This document shows, piece after piece, positions 5,440 through 12,796 of a stretch of 15,415 nt of DNA. The stretch is from assembly GCA_964458575.1 (NCBI GenBank), contig CAYWMD010000095.1, positions 1-15,415 of the forward strand, given 5' to 3'. The stretch is from CAYWMD01 sp964458575. GTDB taxonomy: Bacteria > Verrucomicrobiota > Verrucomicrobiia > Limisphaerales > JADLHS01. The number at the start of each line of letters is the position of its first letter. The stretch's first letter is position 1. The position numbers and the translations under genes were made by a program. The notes below the pieces were generated by a model. That model had not been told where the DNA came from. It saw only the letters and a program-made list of their open reading frames with translations, and did no database searches.

Positions 5440-6174
5440 ATGGAACAAAAAGTCGCGGGTCTGACCGTTTTTGAGCAGGTTTGGGCGAAACTCGAAGCCA
5501 ATAAAAAACAAGTGGCATGGGGTTCGGCTGTCGTTGCCGTCGTTGCCTTGGTCGTTTCTTATTACACTTGGTCGCAGGCGCAAAAGAATGTGCAGGCCGG
5601 GCAGGCTTTGTCCGCCGTAATGGCCGACGCAATGCCCGGTGGTGGTCGGACTGAATCGGCGGAAGCCTACTTGAAGGTGGTTGCCGAATATCCCCGCACG
5701 AGTGCCGCGGCCCGGGCCGCATTGGCGGCGGCGGGAACTCTCTTTGCCCAGGAAAAATATGCCGAGGCCCAGGCCGAATTTCAAAAGTTCACCCGAGACT
5801 ATCCGGACAGTCCTTTTCGCGGCCAGGCCTTGCTTGGCGTGGCGGCCAGCCTGGATGCGCAGGGCAAGATGGATGAAGCCGCGCGGGCGTACAAGGAATT
5901 GATTGACCGACATCCCAGCGACATAGTGGTTCCTCAGGCAAAATTCGAACTGGCACGCGTTTACGAAGCGCAAAACCGGATCAAGGAAGCGCTCGAACTT
6001 TACGAGGAACTCAGCCGCACTCACAACTACAATTCCCTGGGGGGCGAGGCGGACCTGAAGGTCAAGGAACTCAAATCCAAAGTGCCGGCGGCGGTGACGC
6101 CGGCGGCCAAGCCATCGTTTCCCATCCTAAGCGCTCCGTTGCCGGGACAAACCAACAAGCATGATCACCAATGA
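5440..6174 (+). CDS. Membrane-anchored TPR protein (YfgM/YbgF-like)
   Basis: A 244-residue protein with a short cytoplasmic N-terminus, one membrane-spanning helix (about residues 26-43) and a long extracytoplasmic region of tetratricopeptide repeats. The repeats include AEAYLKVVAEYPRTSAAARA (74-93), KYAEAQAEFQKFTRDYPDSP (106-125), KMDEAARAYKELIDRHPSD (143-161) and RIKEALELYEEL (180-191). The spacing of the Tyr-Pro/His-Pro turns is typical of the YfgM/YbgF/CoaB-type TPR used as scaffolds in envelope assembly. The tail is Pro/Ala-rich. ATG 5440 is preferred to an upstream in-frame TTG (5356), because it gives the usual soluble-tail-then-anchor start. It is divergent from the SAM-riboswitch operon. 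The partner is unknown. Confidence 0.85.
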   Translation: MEQKVAGLTVFEQVWAKLEANKKQVAWGSAVVAVVALVVSYYTWSQAQKNVQAGQALSAVMADAMPGGGRTESAEAYLKVVAEYPRTSAAARAALAAAGTLFAQEKYAEAQAEFQKFTRDYPDSPFRGQALLGVAASLDAQGKMDEAARAYKELIDRHPSDIVVPQAKFELARVYEAQNRIKEALELYEELSRTHNYNSLGGEADLKVKELKSKVPAAVTPAAKPSFPILSAPLPGQTNKHDHQ

Positions 6175-6349
6175 AGCCGGCTTCCGGGCGTGCGGGCCGT
6201 TGTTTACCCGCAGTGTCGGTCCGAGGTTTGCAGCGGCGAAGGTGGTTGGACTTCCGGCGCGGGTCGCCGACGCTGGTTTGTCGGGCAGGGCGCGGGGTGG
6301 AGTGAGTTTCGCGGTTAGTAATCAACGCATCGAGTTATAGTGGTTGGGA

Positions 6350-6403
6350 TGCGTTCCAGCATGTCCTTGATTTCGCGCGACGATGATCATCTGCTGGAAC
6401 GCA
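6350..6403 (+). repeat. 12-bp perfect inverted repeat upstream of ugd
   Basis: TGCGTTCCAGCA (6350-6361) and TGCTGGAACGCA (6392-6403) are exact inverses. The 30-base spacer ends in the palindrome GATGATCATC (6382-6391). It lies 41 bases before the ugd start, just downstream of a TATAGT (6336-6341) that could serve as a -10, though no good -35 is seen. The rest of the 270-base gap (6175-6444) holds no convincing gene. It could be a leader hairpin, an operator or a dispersed repeat. Confidence 0.65.
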
Positions 6404-6444
6404 CGGCCATCTGTTGATGGTTGGGCGACCCGGCTTTAAGACGT

Positions 6445-7737
6445 ATGAAATTGACCATCATCGGCACGGGCTACGTGGGCCTGGTTTCCGGCGCGTGTTT
6501 CGCTGAAGTCGGCCATGACGTCGTGTGTGTGGACAACGACGAGGCCAAGGTGAAAGTGCTCAAAGGAGGCGGAATTCCCATTTACGAGCCGGGCCTCGAG
6601 GAGTTGGTCCACCGCAATGTCCAGGCCGGGCGGTTGAGTTTCACCGCCAGTACGGCGGAGGGCGTCGAGCGGTCCGATGTGGTTTTCATCGCCGTGCCGA
6701 CCCCACCGTTGCCGGATGGTTCGGTGGACATGAGTTTCATCGAGAAGGTCGCGCGCGAAATTGCCGGCGCGATGACGAGTTACAAGATTGTCGTGGACAA
6801 GAGCACGGTGCCCGTCAAGACGGGCGACCAGGTCGCCGAGACGATCAAGCGTTACAACAAGGCCAGGGTGGAATTTGACGTGGTGAGCAACCCGGAATTC
6901 CTGCGCGAAGGTTTCGCGGTCGAGGACCTGATGAAACCGGACCGGATCGTGATCGGGGTGCGCTCGCAACGGCCCGTGGCCACGATGAAGGAAATTTACG
7001 CGCCCTTCGACGCGCCCATCATTGTCACGGACATCAATTCCGCCGAACTGATCAAGCACGCTTCGAATTCGTTTCTCGCCCTGAAGATTTCCTACATCAA
7101 CGCGGTGTCCGTTTTGTGCGAGGCCACCGGGGCGAACGTCCAGGAGGTGGCCGCCGGCATGGGCATGGATGAACGCATCGGCCGCCGGTTCTTGAATCCC
7201 TCGCTTGGGTTTGGCGGAAGCTGTTTTCCGAAGGATTTGAGCGCGTTCATCAAAATTGCCGAGCAGATCGGCTACGATTTTCACCTGCTCAAGGAAGTCC
7301 AACGCATCAACGCCGAGCAGATGAACCGCTTCGTGAAGAAGATCACCGACACGCTCTGGGTGTTGAAGAACAAAACCATCGGCGTGCTGGGCCTGTCGTT
7401 CAAACAGAACACCGACGATGTGCGCTCGTCGCCCGCGATCGAACTTTGCGAACGGCTGTTGAAGGAAGGCGCGACCCTGCGGGTTCACGACCCGAAAGCC
7501 ATGGACAAGGCCAGGCCGCTGTTGCCGCCCACCGTGACCTACGTGAGCGACATGAACGCGGTGGCGGATGGCTGCGATGCGTTGGTGGTCGCCACGGAGT
7601 GGGATCAATTCAAACAACTCGACCTCGAGCGTGCGCGGCAGGCGTTGTCGCATCCCATCCTGTTCGATGGCCGCAATCTCTTTGACCCGGCGGAAATGGA
7701 GAAGGCGGGCTGGGTTTACAAGAGCATCGGCCGTTGA
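6445..7737 (+). CDS. ugd: UDP-glucose 6-dehydrogenase
   Basis: A cytosolic NAD-dependent enzyme that oxidises UDP-glucose in two steps to UDP-glucuronate, a precursor of capsule, exopolysaccharide and lipopolysaccharide sugars. The 430-residue length is normal. The N-terminal Rossmann motif is GTGYVGLVSG (7-16). VPTPPLPDGSVD (85-96) and STVPVKTGD (120-128) follow, then VSNPEFLREG (147-156). The catalytic cysteine is Cys260 in GFGGSCFPKD, with a C-terminal UDP-binding Rossmann domain (LGLSFKQNTDDVRSSP). The start is ATG 6445 giving MKLTIIGTGYVG; a longer in-frame start at 6421 adds residues before the nucleotide-binding strand and is unlikely. A related UDP-sugar dehydrogenase acting on another sugar is possible but less likely. 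A Nudix gene follows after 72 bases. Confidence 0.95.
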   Translation: MKLTIIGTGYVGLVSGACFAEVGHDVVCVDNDEAKVKVLKGGGIPIYEPGLEELVHRNVQAGRLSFTASTAEGVERSDVVFIAVPTPPLPDGSVDMSFIEKVAREIAGAMTSYKIVVDKSTVPVKTGDQVAETIKRYNKARVEFDVVSNPEFLREGFAVEDLMKPDRIVIGVRSQRPVATMKEIYAPFDAPIIVTDINSAELIKHASNSFLALKISYINAVSVLCEATGANVQEVAAGMGMDERIGRRFLNPSLGFGGSCFPKDLSAFIKIAEQIGYDFHLLKEVQRINAEQMNRFVKKITDTLWVLKNKTIGVLGLSFKQNTDDVRSSPAIELCERLLKEGATLRVHDPKAMDKARPLLPPTVTYVSDMNAVADGCDALVVATEWDQFKQLDLERARQALSHPILFDGRNLFDPAEMEKAGWVYKSIGR

Positions 7738-7780
7738 TCACTGTGGTGCGAAGCTGCAACAGCGCGGTTGCCCGCCGGTT

Positions 7781-7809
7781 CAACGCCGCAACGATTCAAC
7801 GAGTTGACG
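7781..7809 (+). repeat. Octamer repeats directly before the mutT start
   Basis: Three and a half units with an 8-base period: CAACGCCG (7781-7788), CAACGATT (7789-7796), CAACGAGT (7797-7804) and TGACG, running into the ATG at 7810. The period and core (AACGNTT) match the hairpin repeat before atpC, and both are preceded by GGTTCAACG (7777-7785 here, 1020-1028 there). No Shine-Dalgarno sequence is present. Confidence 0.7.
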
Positions 7810-8214
7810 ATGGAAACCATTGACGTCAGTGCCGGCCTGATCTTTCGCGACGGGAAACTGCTGATCACCCAGCGTCACGCGGACGCCCACCTCGGCGGCT
7901 TGTGGGAGTTTCCCGGCGGCAAACGTGAAGCCAACGAAACGTTTGAGCAATGTCTGGTGCGCGAGTTGCGCGAGGAATTGGGCGTGGAGGCGGCCGTTGG
8001 CGAAGTTGTCGCCGACCTCACGCACGCCTATCCCGAGCGGACCGTTCGACTGAAATTCTTCCGCTGTAAAGCGATCTCCGGCGAACCACGGCCCATTGGC
8101 TGTCCTGCTCTGCAATGGATCGCCCGGATTGAGATCCCGCGATTCCAGTTTCCCGCGGCTGACGAACAACTGTTGGCGAAGTTGATCGCCGCGGACGATT
8201 TGTGGCAGGGGTAG
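7810..8214 (+). CDS. mutT: MutT-type Nudix hydrolase (8-oxo-dGTP diphosphatase-like)
   Basis: A 134-residue Nudix hydrolase. It has a complete Nudix box from GGKREANETF to REELGV (about residues 37-60), fitting G-x5-E-x7-REU-x-EE-x-G-U. The context LLITQRHADAHLGGLWEFPGG and the C-terminal LQWIARIEIPRFQFPAADEQLL are characteristic of the MutT subgroup, which hydrolyses 8-oxo-dGTP (and 8-oxo-GTP) to the monophosphate and prevents A:T to C:G transversions. The length matches E. coli MutT. ATG 7810 is chosen because METIDVSAGLIF is the usual first beta strand; an in-frame start at 7768 would read through the octamer repeats. It follows ugd closely on the same strand and may share its transcript, without an evident functional link. 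Confidence 0.88.
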   Translation: METIDVSAGLIFRDGKLLITQRHADAHLGGLWEFPGGKREANETFEQCLVRELREELGVEAAVGEVVADLTHAYPERTVRLKFFRCKAISGEPRPIGCPALQWIARIEIPRFQFPAADEQLLAKLIAADDLWQG

Positions 8215-8300
8215 GAGCGCGTTGCGCGTCGGAGGCAACTCCAAGCTTGCCCCCGGCACCGGGACGGGAATCATGGGGTCCACAAGCACGTATCTTATCC

Positions 8301-9479
8301 ATGAGGCCTGGGAAGAAAATCTCCTGGCTGGTGTTGGCAACCGGCACGCTCGTTGTCGTCGTTTGGCTTCTGGTGCGGACGGAGGAAGACCCGGTGTATC
8401 AGGGTCAGCGATTGAGCGTCTGGTTTGAGCAATTTCACCGGTCACATACGCGGAAGGCGAGCCAGGAAGTTTTCGTGAACGCCGGGCCGGCGGCGGTTCC
8501 CTTTTTGATCAATCGTTTGAATTATCACGACTCGCTGTGGCGGCGAACCTATTCAAAGTTCTACGCCTTCTGCACCAGTCGAAATTCGACATGGGTGGGT
8601 GCTCGACTTCCGCCACCGCAACCAGACCTTTCAGGAATGATCCGGGCGAATGCCGCGTGCTTGTTGGGCCTGTTGGGAGATGCGGCAAAACCGGCCGTGC
8701 CCGACCTCGCCAATGCTCTGGGCGACGAAGCGGCTTGTTTTTTTGCCGCTCAGGCGCTGGGCAACCTCGGGCCCGCCGCGCGCGGGGAGTTGCCAACGAT
8801 GCTTGAAATTGTGCGTCTGCCACACCGGCATGTCGCGGACACAGCCGCCAGCGCGATTTCGCGCGTGGGCCGGGGCGCGCCCGAAATCATTCCGCCGTTG
8901 GTGGGCATGCTGCGGGAAGAGGACGCTGTGAAGGTCCGCGTCCTTCGAATTCTCGGCGCCCTGGGGCCTGCGGTCGCACCCGCCGAAGTCCCCGTCAAAG
9001 AATTGCTCGCTTCGACCAATGGAAACGTGCGATTCGCCGCGGTGAGCGCGCTCTGGGACATTGTGCCGGTTCAACGCGCAGAACTGACGCCCCGGCTCGA
9101 GGAATTCGTCCGATCGCAAATCGGAACGACGCGGGAAGGGGCCGGCCGGATGCTTGTTCGCATGCAACCGCTTTCACCGGCGGCGGCGGCACTGCTGGCG
9201 CAGGTCGCGCGGGACGCCAGTGATTCGTTTTGTTGGTCCGCTTTTACATCGCAGGGCAGGCAGGGGCGCGATGCCAGCAACGCGGTTCCGGTGTTGGTGG
9301 CCGCATTGAGTAACGCGAATCCGCGAATCGCCGCAAAAGCCGCGGCGGTCCTGGGCGACGTTGCGGGGTCGGAGGAGCACACCCTCAAGGCGCTCGACCG
9401 CGCGCGTCGCCACGAGTATCTGATGGTGCGTGACGCGGCGAGCGAGGCGATTAGGAAAATCCAGCCCAAGCCGGACTGA
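8301..9479 (+). CDS. Membrane-anchored HEAT-repeat protein
   Basis: A 392-residue protein with a basic N-terminus (MRPGKK), one transmembrane or signal-anchor helix (about 8-25), and a YQGQRLSVWFEQF segment (33-45). HEAT/PBS-like alpha-helical repeats follow through the rest. Repeats are seen as RANAACLLGLLGDAAKPAVPDL, EAACFFAAQALGNLGPAARG, VRVLRILGALGPAVAP, VRFAAVSALWDIVP and RIAAKAAAVLGDVAG. Such superhelical scaffolds mediate protein-protein contacts; no catalytic motif is visible. ATG 8301 is chosen because the hydrophobic anchor then begins near the N-terminus; an in-frame start at 8202 would overlap mutT. Convergent with the NDK gene, with only 23 bases between. The family is common in Verrucomicrobia and Planctomycetes, with unknown roles. 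Confidence 0.85.
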   Translation: MRPGKKISWLVLATGTLVVVVWLLVRTEEDPVYQGQRLSVWFEQFHRSHTRKASQEVFVNAGPAAVPFLINRLNYHDSLWRRTYSKFYAFCTSRNSTWVGARLPPPQPDLSGMIRANAACLLGLLGDAAKPAVPDLANALGDEAACFFAAQALGNLGPAARGELPTMLEIVRLPHRHVADTAASAISRVGRGAPEIIPPLVGMLREEDAVKVRVLRILGALGPAVAPAEVPVKELLASTNGNVRFAAVSALWDIVPVQRAELTPRLEEFVRSQIGTTREGAGRMLVRMQPLSPAAAALLAQVARDASDSFCWSAFTSQGRQGRDASNAVPVLVAALSNANPRIAAKAAAVLGDVAGSEEHTLKALDRARRHEYLMVRDAASEAIRKIQPKPD

Positions 9480-9502
9480 CGCGGGCGTGAACCTGGGACG
9501 CT

Positions 9503-10675
9503 TTACGGTTTCCCGAAAAACGCTTCGATCTCCCGTTTGAACGCGTTTTCGCCGAGCTTGATGATGCCCAGTTCGCGTTGGGCGCTTTCCGGCGAATCGC
9601 TGGCGTGGGCGGCGTTCACCATGACGCTCGAACCAAATTCCCGCCGGATCGAGCCGGGCGGTGCTTTGGACGGATCGGTCGGCCCGAGCACGTCGCGAAT
9701 CTTCGCCACGGCGTTTACGCCCTCGTAAACCAGCGCGATGCATTTCTCGGTGCCAGGAGTGCTCAGTTCCGCCGGGGGGCATTCTGACGGCGCCCGACCG
9801 GACATGAACCGCACGATGTTTTCGAATTGATTGTCGCCGAACGGTGCGCCGAGCAAATCCCCCAGCGCTTTCTGTGTATCCGCCGAGATGGCAAAACCAA
9901 ATTCCTTCTCCAAAGTCGCCTTGGCGCGAGCGGAGACGGAATCTTTCAACTTGGTGCGCAGGACTTCGCGGACCGGCCCGTAAAACTCGACCGCGTCCGC
10001 CACACTCATGCGATGGACCTTGATCGCGACAATGTAGAGTCCGGTGCGGGAGAAGAAGTCAATGACGTTGCCCGGCCGGCCCGTGGCGAAGCGAAAGTTG
10101 TCGGGTTTGATCAACACGAGCGTGCGTTGCGGGGCTTCGCCCGGCTGATAGGCGATGACGTTTTCGAGCACGCCGCCGTCGGTGGCCGAGTAACTGGCCC
10201 AGAGCTTGAGTTTGGCTTCGGCCTCCTCCTTGGTCGGGGCGGCGAGCACGGCGGGCTCGAAGTAACGCACGGACCCGTCTTCCTCGAGGACCAGATCGCC
10301 ATAGGTGTCGCGGATCGTTTCCCCCACGCGCCGGTCCGGGCTGAGATTGCCCACCACTGACCGGACCTTGCGGACGGCGTCGTCACCCTTGAAGAGCAGG
10401 ACCATCACCCGGCGTCGCCGGCCGGTTTTGGGATCGGGCGCGAAGTTCTTCAGGATGTATTGGCGGATCAATTCCTGGATGCGCTGATCCTGGGGATCAT
10501 TGGCCGAAACGGTTGCGGCCGAGTATTTCCGGGCCAGTTCCTCGCTGGGAGCAAACATTCGGGCGGCTACAAGATCCAGGCCCGTGCGGGAAATGAGGCG
10601 GCTAAGAATGCCCCCCGTTCGCGACTTGTAGAGCGAATAGGGGGTGATGATGACGTATGCAAGCTGTTCGGGCAT
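9503..10675 (-). CDS. Tandem nucleoside diphosphate kinase-domain protein, N-terminal domain degenerate
   Basis: A 390-residue protein with two NDK folds. The C-terminal domain (about 184-378) keeps the catalytic pattern: TLVLIKPD (Lys190), then IDFFSRTGLYIVAIKVHRM, PPGSIRREFG (Arg344) and NAAHASDSPESAQRE with the phosphorylated His357. It carries an insertion of about 40 residues (near 240-290) compared with ordinary 140-residue NDKs. The N-terminal domain (about 5-160) has a similar layout (YVIITPYSLY, LISRTGLDLVAARM, MVLLFKGDDAVRKVRSVVG). It lacks both the KPD lysine and the active histidine, so it is probably structural or regulatory. NDK transfers gamma phosphate between nucleoside tri- and diphosphates. 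ATG 10675 lies two bases after the stop of the upstream zinc-ribbon gene, suggesting translational coupling. Confidence 0.88.
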   Translation of the reverse strand: MPEQLAYVIITPYSLYKSRTGGILSRLISRTGLDLVAARMFAPSEELARKYSAATVSANDPQDQRIQELIRQYILKNFAPDPKTGRRRRVMVLLFKGDDAVRKVRSVVGNLSPDRRVGETIRDTYGDLVLEEDGSVRYFEPAVLAAPTKEEAEAKLKLWASYSATDGGVLENVIAYQPGEAPQRTLVLIKPDNFRFATGRPGNVIDFFSRTGLYIVAIKVHRMSVADAVEFYGPVREVLRTKLKDSVSARAKATLEKEFGFAISADTQKALGDLLGAPFGDNQFENIVRFMSGRAPSECPPAELSTPGTEKCIALVYEGVNAVAKIRDVLGPTDPSKAPPGSIRREFGSSVMVNAAHASDSPESAQRELGIIKLGENAFKREIEAFFGKP

Positions 10676-10677
10676 GG

Positions 10678-10869
10678 CTAGGTGGCGGCGGTTGGGTTGT
10701 TGGGGTTGGAATCGGGAGGTGCGGCTTTGCCGCCCAAAATCTTGAACATGACCGTGCCACAGGTCGGGCACTTGCCTTTGATCGCCTTCCGGCCGTTTTT
10801 CATAACTTCTTCGACACCGTTGGCGATTTCTTTTTTGGCTTTACACTTTACGCAATATCCTTCGGCCAT
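10678..10869 (-). CDS. DUF5679 zinc-ribbon protein
   Basis: A 63-residue protein with two CxxC knuckles, Cys6/Cys9 (YCVKCKAKKEI) and Cys34/Cys37 (GKCPTCGTVMFKI), joined by VMKNGRKAIKG. This is the pattern of the DUF5679 family of small zinc ribbons. The tail is Asn/Pro-rich and disordered. The function is unknown; ribosome, RNA or protein binding is typical of such ribbons. Its stop codon is two bases before the NDK start, so the two form an operon and are probably co-translated. ATG 10869 follows a strong hairpin and a short U-run. Confidence 0.85.
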   Translation of the reverse strand: MAEGYCVKCKAKKEIANGVEEVMKNGRKAIKGKCPTCGTVMFKILGGKAAPPDSNPNNPTAAT

Positions 10870-10879
10870 AAAAACTTTC

Positions 10880-10906
10880 CCACCTGGCGCATCATGCGCC
10901 CGGTGG
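10880..10906 (-). repeat. 13-bp hairpin immediately before the DUF5679 gene
   Basis: Arms 10880-10892 and 10894-10906 are complementary at 12 of 13 positions around one base, with core GCGCAT/ATGCGC. On the minus strand the hairpin is followed by GAAAG and five U that run into the ATG at 10869. In the 261-base gap 10870-11130 this and a possible promoter are the only structures I see. It could be a leader attenuator, a roadblock or a dispersed palindrome. Confidence 0.65.
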
Positions 10907-10916
10907 TTGCCGGTGA

Positions 10917-10945
10917 AGGTTAGAGAGGCGGGATGGCAGCGTCAA
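10917..10945 (-). promoter_or_regulatory. Possible promoter of the DUF5679-NDK operon
   Basis: TTGACG (10945-10940) and TAACCT (10922-10917) are separated by 17 bases on the minus strand. Transcription would begin near 10910, just before the hairpin at 10906-10880. The -35 is good and the -10 is mediocre. Confidence 0.35.
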
Positions 10946-11130
10946 CCGGTAAAACCCCCCAAACATCCAAGCTTCAGGTCAGCTAAACGGTGGCAGCAAT
11001 GAGCGTGTAAGTTTATGTTGCCAAACAACCTGCAAATGTGCTCCGCCGCGGAATTACCTTGATCAACCATCTGTCCCTGCACGGCAACCGAATCAACCCC
11101 GGCTGGCAACAAACGCGGTTTGAAAAAGTG

Positions 11131-12636
11131 CTAGGTTGGGGTGTTGCCCTCATTTAGGGGCTTTCGCAGGGTGGTTTTTAGGACTTTTCCCGTGGAATTG
11201 CGCGGCAAAGCTGGCAGGACGTTGATCCGCTTGGGGAGTTTGTAATCCGCCAGTTTTTGGCGAACGAACTGGACCAAAGCCTTCTCATCCAGCGTTATTC
11301 CTTCGTTTGGTGCAACGAATGCCACCGGTTGTTCGCCTTTTCTTGGGTCAGGCCAGCCTACCACGGCAGCCTCCTTGACGCCCGGGAATTGGTAAAGCAC
11401 TTCCTCGATTTCGCGCGGGTAAACGTTGATGCCATTGACCAAAAGCATGTCCTTCTTCCGGTCTGTGATGAAGTAGTAGCCATCGGCATCGCGATAGCCA
11501 ACATCGCCACTCAGCAACCATCCGTCGCGCATGACCTGAGCCGATTCTTCCGGCTTGTTCCAGTAGCCGAGCATGACGTTACCGCCACGCACGCAAATCT
11601 CACCGATTTCGCCCGTGCCTAGCATCCGCCCGGTGTCGTCCTGCACGCTGACCTCGACATTGGCGATTGGGAGACCGATCGAACCGGGCTTTCGCTCTCC
11701 GCGCAAGGGGTTCTTGGTGACCACCGGGCTGGCCTCGCTCAATCCGTAGCCTTCGATCAACGGAATGTTGAACTTGGCTTCAAATTCCCTGAGCACTTGC
11801 ACCGGCAATGGGGCCGCCCCGCTGATACAGAATCTGAACGGCAGCTTTCCGGGAATCGGAGCATTGGTCAGTGCCCGGTAGAAGGGCGGGATGGCCGGCA
11901 GCACGGTTGCCTGGCATTTGCAAACCTCGCTCAGCATATGGTGCGGTTGGCTCAACGTCTTCACCAACACCATGGATCCGCCGACGAGCAATGGCAACAG
12001 CATGCCCACTGTCATCATGTAGCTGTGAAACAGTGGCAGCAGAACCGCAAACCGGTCCACTTCCACTGTCTCCAGCACGATTCGGCAGCTCTCGACGTTG
12101 TGAAGCAGGTTCCCATGCGAAAGCATCGCGCCCTTGGGCCGGCCGGTCGTGCCGGAGGTGTAGATGATGACCGCCAGATCAGACTCACCAGGCGGGATGT
12201 CGGCATTCAACGCCGGCGGTTGGCGGTTGGCGGCAGGCTTTTCAAGTTCCTCCACCTTGAGCACCTTCAAGCCTGGCCGCGCGGCCATCAGCGCCGGGAC
12301 GCACCCCCTCAACTCGGCATCCGTGATGAGCACATCAATGCCTCCATCCGCCAACAAGTAAACTACCTCGTCGGGCTTGAGAAAATTGTTGATCGGCACC
12401 ACCACCGCGCCGGTGTTAAGGATGCCGAAGAAGGCGGGCACAAACTCCGGACGATTCTTCAACCAAAGCCCCACCCGGTCGCGTGGCTTTACGCCCAATT
12501 GATTCGCCAGACGGTGCGCGACCACTTGCGACTGGGCGAACAACGAAGCATAGGAGAATTCGGCCTCGCCCCAGAACAGGGCGATCTTCTCCGGGCGCTT
12601 TTTAACCGATTCAGCGAATGCCAGGGCAAGGTTCAT
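11131..12636 (-). CDS. Long-chain acyl-CoA synthetase (AMP-forming, FadD-like)
   Basis: A 501-residue ANL-superfamily adenylating enzyme that activates a carboxylic acid, probably a fatty acid, to acyl-AMP and then acyl-CoA. Motifs in order: the P-loop YTSGTTGRPKG (159-169), PLFHSYMMTVG (201-211), ISGAAPLP (271-278), YGLSEASP (297-304), GDVGYRDADGYYFITDRKKD (377-396) with the adenine- and ribose-binding residues, and the C-terminal catalytic Lys484 in NSTGKVLK. The length fits FadD/LcfB-like enzymes. ATG 12636 (MNLALAFAESV) is preferred; ATG 12648 and a longer frame from 12693 are alternatives without better ribosome binding sites. It is divergent from ribonuclease D across a 160-base gap with no convincing promoter. 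Chain-length specificity cannot be read from the sequence. Confidence 0.92.
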   Translation of the reverse strand: MNLALAFAESVKKRPEKIALFWGEAEFSYASLFAQSQVVAHRLANQLGVKPRDRVGLWLKNRPEFVPAFFGILNTGAVVVPINNFLKPDEVVYLLADGGIDVLITDAELRGCVPALMAARPGLKVLKVEELEKPAANRQPPALNADIPPGESDLAVIIYTSGTTGRPKGAMLSHGNLLHNVESCRIVLETVEVDRFAVLLPLFHSYMMTVGMLLPLLVGGSMVLVKTLSQPHHMLSEVCKCQATVLPAIPPFYRALTNAPIPGKLPFRFCISGAAPLPVQVLREFEAKFNIPLIEGYGLSEASPVVTKNPLRGERKPGSIGLPIANVEVSVQDDTGRMLGTGEIGEICVRGGNVMLGYWNKPEESAQVMRDGWLLSGDVGYRDADGYYFITDRKKDMLLVNGINVYPREIEEVLYQFPGVKEAAVVGWPDPRKGEQPVAFVAPNEGITLDEKALVQFVRQKLADYKLPKRINVLPALPRNSTGKVLKTTLRKPLNEGNTPT

Positions 12637-12796
12637 TGGCGGAAGCATATCGGCGGCGAACCCGGATTCGCAAGCGGGCAATGCAGGCGGCATCGGCGAT
12701 TCGAAACCCGGCGGATAAGTCCGGTCGGGTCGCGGTCGCGGGGACTTCCTTCACTTGGCAACTGACACCGCGCGCCGAACCCGTTAAGCTTGCCGC

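Noticed and set aside
6171..6305. 44-codon frame beginning ATGA-overlapped with the TPR gene stop
   Set aside because: Its translation is Arg/Gly-rich with no motif, and no ribosome binding site is visible; the gap is better described as non-coding.
6436..7653. 405-codon minus-strand frame opposite ugd
   Set aside because: It is antisense to a confident ugd; the His/Arg-rich composition is typical of a shadow frame.
8215..8300. Region between mutT and the HEAT gene as the N-terminus of the HEAT protein
   Set aside because: The upstream frame would overlap mutT and place about 33 unrelated residues before a clear N-terminal anchor; ATG 8301 is better.
11797..12765. 322-codon plus-strand frame opposite the acyl-CoA synthetase
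   Set aside because: It is antisense to a complete ANL-family gene and is rich in Gln/His/Arg, with no domain.
12637..12796. Divergent promoters between the acyl-CoA synthetase and rnd
   Set aside because: TTGGCA (near 12754) and other weak hexamers are present, but no pair with suitable spacing is convincing.
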